From Sphingopyxis alaskensis RB2256 (GTDB taxonomy: Bacteria > Pseudomonadota > Alphaproteobacteria > Sphingomonadales > Sphingomonadaceae): DNA of 64,000 bases. The position numbers were made by a program, and so were the translations under genes. Where the stretch lies: positions 2,232,001 through 2,296,000 of the forward strand of contig NC_008048.1 in assembly GCF_000013985.1 (NCBI RefSeq). The letters are read 5' to 3'. The notes under the pieces were generated by a model, which saw nothing but the letters and a program-made list of their open reading frames with translations, did no database searches and had not been told where the DNA came from. This document shows positions 42,810 through 49,254 of this stretch, piece after piece; within the stretch, counting starts at the first letter, position 1; each line of letters opens with the position of its first letter.

Positions 42810-43100
42810 ATGACTGCCATCGGCATTATCGCCACGCTGCGCGTGCAGCCGGGCAAGGAAGAGGCGTTCGAAGGCGTCTTCGCCGAACTCGCCGCCGCGG
42901 TGAACGCGAACGAGGCGGGCAACAGCTTTTACAAGCTGTTCCGCACCGAGGCGGCGGGCGTTTACAAGGTCATGGAATGTTATGACAATGAAGCCGCGGT
43001 CGAGGCGCACCGCGCGTCGGAGCATTTCCGCTCGCTGGGGGCGAAGCTCGGCCCGTGCCTGGCGGGTGCACCCGAGATCGAGAAGCTGACCGGCGCCTGA
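42810..43100 (+). CDS. ABM-domain putative quinol monooxygenase
   Basis: A 96-residue dimeric alpha/beta-barrel protein of the antibiotic biosynthesis monooxygenase (YgiN-like) family: IGIIATLRVQPGKEEAFEGVF at the start, a central NSFYKLFRTEAAGVYKVMECYDNEAAVEAH and a C-terminal helix. Cofactor-free oxidation of a quinol or polyketide-like compound is typical. It ends the MaoC-thiolase-CMD run (18-base gap). Confidence 0.85.
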   Translation: MTAIGIIATLRVQPGKEEAFEGVFAELAAAVNANEAGNSFYKLFRTEAAGVYKVMECYDNEAAVEAHRASEHFRSLGAKLGPCLAGAPEIEKLTGA

Positions 43101-43136
43101 GGCCGAGATTGACCACTGGCAACAGAGGCAGGCATT

Positions 43137-43230
43137 GATCCTCCCTGTGGCGAAGCCATGGGGAGGTTGACGAAGGGGCAATGACGCTGCCGTAGCGGCC
43201 CCTCCACCATCGCTGCGCGACAGGGAGGAT
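43137..43230. repeat. Palindromic repeat, family E
   Basis: Arms begin GATCCTCCCTGTGGCGAAG and end with GCGACAGGGAGGAT, leaving a large hairpin. It follows the monooxygenase gene and opens the repeat mosaic. Confidence 0.7.
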
Positions 43231-43240
43231 TTTCCTTATC

Positions 43241-43311
43241 GTCATCCTGGCCTTGACCCGGGATCCATATCCGCGCCGTCGTCGTGGATCCCGGATCAAG
43301 TCCGGGATGAC
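43241..43311. repeat. Palindromic repeat, family C
   Basis: GTCATCCTGGCCTTGACCCG at the left pairs with CGGATCAAGTCCGGGATGAC at the right with a few mismatches. It is a relative of the perfect element at 1721-1796. Confidence 0.75.
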
Positions 43312-43326
43312 AAATGTCTGGAAAGG

Positions 43327-43405
43327 ATGGTGGGTTCAACGGGTAGTCGCAACACTCCTTCTCCTCAAAGAATGAAGTGTTGCGGCCACCCGTTGAACCC
43401 ACCAT
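43327..43405. repeat. Palindromic repeat, family D
   Basis: ATGGTGGGTTCAACGGGT and ACCCGTTGAACCCACCAT are perfect outer arms (18 bp), with a second inner stem CGCAACACT/AGTGTTGCG. No second copy is visible in the window. Confidence 0.8.
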
Positions 43406-43420
43406 CGATTGCGGACGCTG

Positions 43421-43555
43421 CGATCCTCCCCGGAAGGGGGAGGGGCAACGAAGACTTGGCAGCTTGCTGCCTGGTCGTAGTGGGGTGGGGCCTGTCGGCC
43501 TCGCGCAAGGCCGACAGGCCCCACCCCAACCCCTCCCCTGAAGGGGAGGGGCTTA
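43421..43555. repeat. Composite palindromic repeat, family F, with a 21-bp inner hairpin
   Basis: It carries CCTCCCCGGAAGGGGGAGG, then CAGCTTGCTGCC, then the perfect 21-bp stem at 43481-43501 and 43508-43528 (TGGGGTGGGGCCTGTCGGCC...), and finally CCCCTCCCCTGAAGGGGAGG. The first and last motifs match the element at 21174-21289. Confidence 0.75.
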
Positions 43556-43593
43556 GCCGGCCGCAACGGCAACTCCCCACTTCAAAGCCGACC

Positions 43594-44064
43594 TCACGTC
43601 ACCTCCGCAATCTCCCCCGCCCGGTCGCCCAGCACATAGCGTGGTCCGGCGCCGCGCTGTGCCGCCTTGTCCTGCGCATTATAGAGCCCGCATTTCCTGA
43701 GCGACAGGCAGCCGCAACCGATGCACTGGTCAATCAGCCCGCGCGTTCGCGTCAGCGCCGCGATCTGCGCGTCGATACGCGCGCGCAGCCCGGTGCTGAT
43801 CCGCGTCCAGTCGGCGGCATTCGGCGTGCGTCCGGCGGGCAGCCGCGCGAGTTCCGCGCCGATCTCCTCGAGACTCAGCCCCATTTGCTGCGCGATCAGG
43901 ATGAACGACACGCGGCGGATGTCGGCGCGCAGGAAACGGCGCTGCCCCCCGCGCGTACGCAGCGCCTCGATCAGCCCCTTCGCTTCGTAAAAACGGATCG
44001 CCGACACCGCGACGCCGGTGCGCGCAGCAAGCTCGCCAATGGCGATGAGGTCGGTGCGGTGCAT
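43594..44064 (-). CDS. soxR: Redox-sensitive transcriptional activator SoxR
   Basis: SoxR is a [2Fe-2S] MerR-family dimer activated by redox-cycling compounds. The 156-residue protein has the MerR helix-turn-helix (ELAARTGVAVSAIRFYEAKGL), the dimerisation helix and the iron-sulfur motif C114-IG-C117-G-C119-LSLRK-C125, exactly CX2CXCX5C. It is divergent from the VOC gene at 44262, whose promoter has SoxR geometry. The family A repeat at 44077-44169 lies in its own 5' region. Confidence 0.96.
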   Translation of the reverse strand: MHRTDLIAIGELAARTGVAVSAIRFYEAKGLIEALRTRGGQRRFLRADIRRVSFILIAQQMGLSLEEIGAELARLPAGRTPNAADWTRISTGLRARIDAQIAALTRTRGLIDQCIGCGCLSLRKCGLYNAQDKAAQRGAGPRYVLGDRAGEIAEVT

Positions 44065-44076
44065 GGCATAAACTCC

Positions 44077-44169
44077 CGTCGTTGCGAGGCGCTACGCGCC
44101 GCGGCAATCATCAGCCATCGGTGCGTCGGCCCGATGGCTTAAGATTGCGTCGCTTCGCTCGCAATGACG
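44077..44169. repeat. Palindromic repeat, family A
   Basis: CGTCGTTGCGAGGCGC at the left and CTTCGCTCGCAATGACG at the right form the outer arms; the middle contains GCCATCGGTGCG/CGGCCCGATGGC. Unlike the other copies it sits between divergent genes, in the soxR leader. Confidence 0.7.
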
Positions 44170-44197
44170 CACCTCGAAACGGATACGCCATTTCCTC

Positions 44198-44228
44198 TTG
44201 ATCTGAACCTCACTTCAGCTTGCATAAG
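44198..44228 (+). promoter_or_regulatory. SoxR-type promoter of the VOC gene
   Basis: A -35 TTGATC (44198-44203) and -10 CATAAG (44223-44228) are separated by 19 bases, the over-long spacing used by MerR-family activators. The dyad CTGAA-N6-TTCAG (44203-44218) has its centre 7 bases into the spacer, the same position as in the E. coli soxS promoter. Confidence 0.7.
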
Positions 44229-44261
44229 CGGCTGCGTCAACCCGAATCAGGAGATATCCCC

Positions 44262-44657
44262 GTGACGCACCCCTTCATCGAACATGTAAACCTGACCGTC
44301 AGCGATCCCGACCGCACCGCCGGCATCCTGTCGGCGATCTTCGGCTGGCACGAACGCTGGCGCGGCCCGGCGCGCGATGGTGGGCGCACGATCCACCTCG
44401 GCAGCGACACGGCCTATATCGCGCTCTACACCGGCCCCGACGACGAACGCGAAAGCGCCCGCTACCCGAAGGGCGAACCGCTCAATCATGTCGGGGTGCA
44501 GGTCGACGACCTCGACACCATCGAAATGCGCGTGAAGGCGGTCGGCCTTGCCCCCTTCAATCATGGCGATTACGAGCCCGGTCGTCGCTTCTATTTCTTC
44601 GACCCCGACGGCATCGAATATGAAGTCGTCAGCTACGCCGAGCCGCGGCCACGTTGA
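44262..44657 (+). CDS. VOC family (glyoxalase-like) protein, likely SoxR target
   Basis: A 131-residue vicinal-oxygen-chelate protein. Metal-ligand candidates are H in FIEHVNLTV, the E/H in LNHVGVQVDDL and the late E in GIEYEVVSYAE; the FYFFDPDGIEYEVV ending is classical. Start GTG 44262 follows CAGGAGA. The upstream promoter has SoxR geometry and the divergent gene is soxR, so it probably handles a redox-active or electrophilic compound. The exact substrate is unknown. Confidence 0.88.
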   Translation: MTHPFIEHVNLTVSDPDRTAGILSAIFGWHERWRGPARDGGRTIHLGSDTAYIALYTGPDDERESARYPKGEPLNHVGVQVDDLDTIEMRVKAVGLAPFNHGDYEPGRRFYFFDPDGIEYEVVSYAEPRPR

Positions 44658-44722
44658 GCCGGGCAACATCCACGTCGCTGCCGCGTTGATCGATCATCGA
44701 GGGGGCCGAAAGGAGCCTATCG

Positions 44723-45187
44723 ATGAGCAACGATATCAAGCAGCAATTCTGGAAGGCGCTGGCCGACAGCCCCAATCTGATGGTGGGTGCTACTGGCGAG
44801 CGCGCGCATCACATCCCGATGCGGGCGCAGCTCGACAGGGACGCTGACAGCGCCTTCTGGTTCTTCACTGCGACCGACAATCGCCTTGCGGGCGGCGGCC
44901 CGGCGATGGCGCAATTCGTGTCGAAGGACCATCGCCTTTTCGCGTGCATTTCGGGGACTCTGCGCCGCGAAACCGACCGCGCGGCGCTCGACAAGCTGTG
45001 GAACAACGGCGTCGCCGCCTGGTATGAGGGCGGCAAGGACGACCCCAGGCTCCTGCTGCTGCGCTTCGACCTCGACGACGCTGAAATCTGGACCGCCGAT
45101 CCGGGGATCAAGGGCTTGTTCAAGCTGGCGACGGGAATGACGATGAAGGAAGGCGACCTTGGCGGACACGCCGAAGTGGCGCTTTAG
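44723..45187 (+). CDS. Pyridoxamine 5'-phosphate oxidase-like (general stress FMN-binding) protein
   Basis: A 154-residue split-barrel protein of the PNPOx-like group: IKQQFWKALADSPNLMVGATGE, then DSAFWFFTATDNRLAGGGPAMAQFV and a late FKLATGMTMKEGD. Such proteins bind FMN or F420 and are called general stress protein 26-like. It is probably on the VOC/SoxR transcript (65-base gap). Its TAG stop (45185-45187) coincides with the left end of an insertion sequence, so the reading frame ends inside the IS terminal repeat. Confidence 0.82.
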   Translation: MSNDIKQQFWKALADSPNLMVGATGERAHHIPMRAQLDRDADSAFWFFTATDNRLAGGGPAMAQFVSKDHRLFACISGTLRRETDRAALDKLWNNGVAAWYEGGKDDPRLLLLRFDLDDAEIWTADPGIKGLFKLATGMTMKEGDLGGHAEVAL

Positions 45188-46505
45188 CAGGCTGCGGAAA
45201 AACTCTTCCCGTTTGGGGCTCAGCGTGATTCAATTGCGGCGTTGAGCTTGGGGGGGTGCAGCATGCGGGGGGACGACATTGGGACGGAGAGGCTGTTTTC
45301 CTATGTGAGTTGCGAGGCTCGGGTTTCTGCGAGCCATCCGCTTCGGCCGATCCGGGCGATTGTCGATGAAGTGCTGGAGGTGCTGTCGGCCGATTTTGAG
45401 GGGATGTACGCGAAGACGGGGCGTCCCTCGATCGCGCCTGGGAAGCTGCTGCGCGCGTTGCTGCTACAAGCCTTTTATTCGATCCGATCGGAACGCCAGT
45501 TGATGGAGCAGATGGACTACAATCTGCTGTTCCGCTGGTTCGTGGGTCTGTCGATGGATGCGGCGGTTTGGGACGCCTCGATGTTCACCAAGAACCGTGA
45601 CCGGCTTCTGGAAGGTGATGTGGCGACCAGGTTCCTCGCCGCGGTCGTGGCGCAGGCCCGAGGCCGCGATCTCCTTTCAGACGAGCATTTCTCGGTGGAC
45701 GGTACGCTGATCGACGCCTGGGCTTCGATGAACAGCTTCCGCCCCAGGGATGATGGCGAGGGACCGGCGGGGGCCGGGCGCAATGCCGAACGCGACTTTC
45801 GCGGCGAGAAGCGGTCGAACCAGACGCATGCCTCGACCACCGATCCCGAAGCGAAGCTCTATCGCAAGGCCAACGGTCAGTCGTCGCGCATGGCCTTCAT
45901 GGGGCATGGGCTAATGGAGAACCGCAATGGCCTGGTGGTCGGCGCGCTCGTCACTCAGGCCACAGGCACCGCCGAACGTGAGGCGGCACTGGTTTTGGTC
46001 GATGAACTCAAAGCCACCGGCCGCATCACCCTGGGCGCGGACAAGGCTTACGACGCACGCGCGTTCGTTCAGGCTCTGCGCGCCCGCAAGGTCACGCCGC
46101 ATATCGCTCGCAACGAGCAGATCAACCAGGCCGGTGAACGACGACGCAGAAGCGCCATCGACGGTCGCACCACCCGCCATCCCGGCTACGCCATCAGCTT
46201 GGCGGTTCGAAAGCGGATCGAAGAAGTGTTCGGTTGGGCCAGGACCGTCGGTGGCCCGCGTAAAACGCGCCACAAGGGCACCGATCGCGTCGGCCAGGCT
46301 TTCACCTTGACCGCCGTCGCCTGCAACCTCGTCCGGCTGCCGAAGCCAATGGTGGCCGCATGACCGTGCCCGCACTCCGCTTCAAATCGGATCAATCCGG
46401 GGAAATGGCCCAAAAGGCCGCCTCAAACCCCTCGCCGAAACGCGTCTAAGCCTCGGTCCGTTGGAGAAAAAGGCCGAACGCACCCGCTTTTCCGCAGCCT
46501 GCTAA
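45184..46505. mobile_element. Complete insertion sequence (IS5/IS1182-type)
   Basis: The ends are 18-base perfect inverted repeats TTAGCAGGCTGCGGAAAA (45184-45201) and its complement (46488-46505), flanked by a TA on each side as a likely duplication (45185-45186 and 46503-46504). It carries one intact transposase. It sits exactly on the stop codon of the stress-protein gene. Confidence 0.9.
45263..46363 (+). CDS. IS transposase (DDE, DUF772 N-terminus)
   Basis: A 366-residue transposase. The DUF772 domain reads ADFEGMYAKTGRPSIAPGKL and RALLLQAFYSIRSERQLMEQ, followed by the DDE core: first acidic residue in DEHFSVDGTLIDAW, second in GRITLGADKAYDAR and the third in VRKRIEEVFGWARTVGG, so the catalytic triad is intact. 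I chose the ATG at 45263; an upstream TTG at 45242 is also possible. The element looks recently active. Confidence 0.93.
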   Translation: MRGDDIGTERLFSYVSCEARVSASHPLRPIRAIVDEVLEVLSADFEGMYAKTGRPSIAPGKLLRALLLQAFYSIRSERQLMEQMDYNLLFRWFVGLSMDAAVWDASMFTKNRDRLLEGDVATRFLAAVVAQARGRDLLSDEHFSVDGTLIDAWASMNSFRPRDDGEGPAGAGRNAERDFRGEKRSNQTHASTTDPEAKLYRKANGQSSRMAFMGHGLMENRNGLVVGALVTQATGTAEREAALVLVDELKATGRITLGADKAYDARAFVQALRARKVTPHIARNEQINQAGERRRRSAIDGRTTRHPGYAISLAVRKRIEEVFGWARTVGGPRKTRHKGTDRVGQAFTLTAVACNLVRLPKPMVAA

Positions 46506-46538
46506 GGCTTGTGGGAATCCTAAATCCCCACAAGCCTT
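46505..46538. terminator. Hairpin, probable displaced terminator of the stress-protein gene
   Basis: AGGCTTGTGGG and CCCACAAGCCT form an 11-bp stem with an 11-base loop directly after the IS right end. Before the IS inserted, it would have lain right after the stop of the 44723-45187 gene. No long T-run follows. Confidence 0.45.
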
Positions 46539-46539
46539 A

Positions 46540-46804
46540 GAGCGCGATGACATGATATTGACCCACCGTGACGGAGGCGATTTTGGCCGAGTGCGAGGCG
46601 CGAGGAGCGGCGCGATGCGGGACATCGCGCCCGACGAGCAACGTGGCAATCGGCCAGAATCGGCCCGCCGGAGGGGTTGCCCCCTGAAGCCCGCCGGACA
46701 GCGGCGCGTCTCTGGTCCGGGCAACCAGCCCGTCCTGCGAGACGCTTCTTGCCGACGAACTTCAGGGGGCAATCACGGTGGGTCAATATCATGTCATCGC
46801 GCTC
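46540..46804. mobile_element. MITE-like element with 32-bp perfect terminal inverted repeats
   Basis: GAGCGCGATGACATGATATT... at 46540-46571 is matched perfectly by its complement at 46773-46804, and TA flanks both sides (46538-46539, 46805-46806). The 265-base interior has further palindromes (for example CCCCTGAAG at 46680-46688 against CTTCAGGGG at 46760-46768) but no plausible reading frame. It is non-autonomous and probably moved by a transposase elsewhere. Confidence 0.85.
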
Positions 46805-46881
46805 TAGCAGGCTGGCTCCGGGACACGGCAAACCGCCATTTTCGGCTCACCCTCGTCCGAATGTCGATACAGCCTGGCGAC

Positions 46882-47442
46882 TCACTCCGTCCACATCCGC
46901 GCCATCTCCACCCCGAACGCCCCAAAGGTCAGCGTCAGGCCGACAACGAACAGGCGATAGGCATAGGCGAGATAGCGATATTTGCGCCGCGCCAGCACCA
47001 TGCCATTCTGATAGGTGTCGCGCAGCATCGTTTCGTAGATGTCTTCTTCGCTGCGCAGGCGCGCCTTGACCGCGGCGATATAGTCATCTTCATCCATCTG
47101 CGAGAAACGGCCGAAAAAGAGGATGTTGCTGTGATCCTTGCCGTCCTTGTAGACGACGGGCGGCGCCTGTCCCACGCGCGGCAGCACCGCCGACACCGCG
47201 AGCAGCGCCGAAAGGAAGGAAAAGGTCGCGAGGATGGTGAGCGGCATCGCGAGCGCACCGCTGCCCGTGCGCGCCTGTCCCACCGCGAGCGTAAACACCA
47301 CAAAGGTCGCGCCCATCAGGATCGACGCTTTCTGGTCGGCCATCTGCGACAATTGCATCGTGATCTGCTGCGTCGTGCGCACCAGATGCACGGCGTTGGG
47401 CGGAAAACCCGCGTCTGTCGGTGACTTTGGATCGTCTGGCAT
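46882..47442 (-). CDS. DUF5706 (Pycsar effector-like) membrane protein
   Basis: A 186-residue membrane protein. It has a cytosolic N-terminus, MADQKASILMGATFVVFTLAVGQ, a second membrane segment (about 67-90), a cytosolic part and a third segment near 160-178. This matches DUF5706, whose members include PycTM effectors of Pycsar anti-phage systems. No pyrimidine cyclase gene is nearby, so an immunity role is not supported here; it may have a housekeeping role. The start is MPDDPKS at 47442. Confidence 0.7.
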   Translation of the reverse strand: MPDDPKSPTDAGFPPNAVHLVRTTQQITMQLSQMADQKASILMGATFVVFTLAVGQARTGSGALAMPLTILATFSFLSALLAVSAVLPRVGQAPPVVYKDGKDHSNILFFGRFSQMDEDDYIAAVKARLRSEEDIYETMLRDTYQNGMVLARRKYRYLAYAYRLFVVGLTLTFGAFGVEMARMWTE

Positions 47443-47592
47443 CGGCCTGTCCTCATGTTCGACCCGCAACAGCGATGGCACGGCGCGCCCTTGTCGGCAA
47501 GATGCTGCCCTGTTCCCGCCGCAATCGCTTGCCAAGCGCGCATCATCGCGCCATTCCCGCGCGCAACATCCTTTCTTTATGGGACGCACCAG

Positions 47593-47829
47593 ATGAGCAC
47601 CGCCCTGACCGACCAGATTTACGGCCTGATCGCCCCGTTCAACAAAAAGGGCATCGCGCTGACCGACGCGACGACCTTTGCCGGCGACCTGGAATGGGAC
47701 AGCCTGACGGTGATGGACTTCGTCGCCGAGGTCGAAGACACGTTCGACATCATCATCAGCATGAACCAGCAGGCCGAGATAGAGAATGTCGGCCAGCTGG
47801 TCGCGGCGGTGGAAAAACTGCAGGGCTGA
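47593..47829 (+). CDS. Acyl carrier protein for sphingolipid synthesis
   Basis: A 78-residue acyl carrier protein with the phosphopantetheine serine S37 in DLEWDSLTVMDF. It lies 109 bases upstream of the serine palmitoyltransferase gene on the same strand, as in other sphingolipid-producing alphaproteobacteria where the ACP delivers the fatty acyl group to Spt. A family B repeat lies between the two genes. It is not the fatty-acid-synthesis AcpP by sequence. Confidence 0.9.
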   Translation: MSTALTDQIYGLIAPFNKKGIALTDATTFAGDLEWDSLTVMDFVAEVEDTFDIIISMNQQAEIENVGQLVAAVEKLQG

Positions 47830-47840
47830 CCTTTCAGGTT

Positions 47841-47921
47841 CCGTTCGCATCGAGCGAAGTCGAGATGCCCCTCGCACTTGCGCCATGCCGACGGGTGTCT
47901 CGACTTCGCTCGACACGAGCG
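47841..47921. repeat. Palindromic repeat, family B, between acp and spt
   Basis: Arms CCGTTCGCATCGAGCGAAGT (47841 on) and CGACTTCGCTCGACACGAGC (to 47921) pair with a few mismatches. It ends 17 bases before the spt start, so it can form a large hairpin in the spacer mRNA. Confidence 0.8.
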
Positions 47922-47938
47922 GACATTGGAACGATGAT

Positions 47939-49141
47939 ATGACCGACCTCTTTTCCAAATTCGACCCGCTGATCCAGCAGCGCGAGGCGCTGCTCGCGAC
48001 CGGGGTCACCGATCCGTTCAGCCTGGTGATGGAAAAGGTGCTCTCGCCCACTGTGGCGATCTGCAACGGGCGCGAGACGATCCTGCTCGGCACCTATAAT
48101 TATATGGGCATGACCTTCGACGAGGATGTCATCGCCGCGGGCAAGGATGCACTCGACAGGTTCGGCAGCGGCACGACCGGCAGCCGTGTGCTCAACGGCA
48201 CCTATCAGGGGCACCGCGAGTGTGAAGAGGCGCTGAAGGCGTTCTACGCCATGGATCATGCCATGGTGTTTTCGACGGGATACCAGGCGAACCTCGGCAT
48301 CATCAGCACCATCGCGGGCAAGGGCGATTATGTCATTCTCGACATCGACAGCCATGCGTCAATCTATGACGGCTGCAAGATGGGCGACGCGGAAATCATC
48401 GCCTTTCGCCACAACGACGTCGAGGCGCTTGAAAAGCGCCTGAAGCGCCTGCCCCCCGATGCGGGCAAGCTGGTCGTACTCGAAGGCGTCTATTCGATGC
48501 TCGGCGACGTCGCGCCGCTCAAGGAAATGGTCCGCGTTTCCAGGGAAAATGGGGCGATGGTGCTGGTCGACGAGGCGCACTCGATGGGCTTCATCGGCGA
48601 ACATGGGCGCGGGGTGGCCGAGGCGCAGGGTGTCATCGACGATGTCGATTTCATCATCGGGACGTTCAGCAAAAGCGTCGGCACCGTCGGCGGCTTTTGC
48701 GTGTCGAACCACCCGAAGTTCGAGATCATGCGGCTCGTCTGCCGCCCCTATGTCTTTACCGCATCGCTGCCGCCGAGCGTCGTCGCGACCGCCGCGACGA
48801 GCATTCGCAAGCTGATGCACGGCGGCAACAAACGCGCGCATCTGTGGGAAAACAGCAAGGCACTGCACAGCGGCCTTAAGCATCTGGGCTTCACGCTCGG
48901 CACCGACGAGCCGCAGTCGGCGATCATCGCCGTCATCATGCCCGACCTCGAACGCGGCGCGATGATGTGGGAGGCGCTGCTGGAGGAAGGACTCTATGTC
49001 AACCTCGCGCGCCCGCCCGCAACCCCCGCAGGCATGACGCTGCTCCGCTGTTCGCTCTGCGCCGAACATTCGGCGGATCAGGTCGGCGAAATCCTGTCGC
49101 GCTTCGAACGCGCGGGCAAGCGCACGGGGATCATCGGCTGA
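47939..49141 (+). CDS. spt: Serine palmitoyltransferase Spt
   Basis: Spt condenses serine with palmitoyl thioester to 3-ketodihydrosphingosine, the first committed sphingolipid step. The 400-residue PLP enzyme of the alpha-oxoamine synthase group has the LGTYNYMGMTFDEDV start, GSGTTGSRVLNGTYQGH, DEAHSMGFIGEHGRG and the Schiff-base lysine K245 in GTFSKSVGTVGGF. The ATG at 47939 follows the family B repeat. It requires the upstream ACP. Together with 52387-58708 it forms a sphingolipid region. Confidence 0.96.
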   Translation: MTDLFSKFDPLIQQREALLATGVTDPFSLVMEKVLSPTVAICNGRETILLGTYNYMGMTFDEDVIAAGKDALDRFGSGTTGSRVLNGTYQGHRECEEALKAFYAMDHAMVFSTGYQANLGIISTIAGKGDYVILDIDSHASIYDGCKMGDAEIIAFRHNDVEALEKRLKRLPPDAGKLVVLEGVYSMLGDVAPLKEMVRVSRENGAMVLVDEAHSMGFIGEHGRGVAEAQGVIDDVDFIIGTFSKSVGTVGGFCVSNHPKFEIMRLVCRPYVFTASLPPSVVATAATSIRKLMHGGNKRAHLWENSKALHSGLKHLGFTLGTDEPQSAIIAVIMPDLERGAMMWEALLEEGLYVNLARPPATPAGMTLLRCSLCAEHSADQVGEILSRFERAGKRTGIIG

Positions 49142-49254
49142 ACCGCACCCGTCCCCCGACCAGCGGATTCCTTTTCGCGGCGAACCGAGTGCGCGAACGG
49201 GCAGCGGCGGCTTCGCGGCTTTGCCGTGGCGCGCGTGTCCGGTAAGACAGTCCG

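Noticed and set aside
43137..43555. CRISPR array
   Set aside because: The repeats here are different palindromes, not regularly spaced copies of one repeat, and no cas gene is near.
46882..47442. Complete Pycsar anti-phage system
   Set aside because: Only an effector-like gene is present; no pyrimidine cyclase lies in the neighbourhood.
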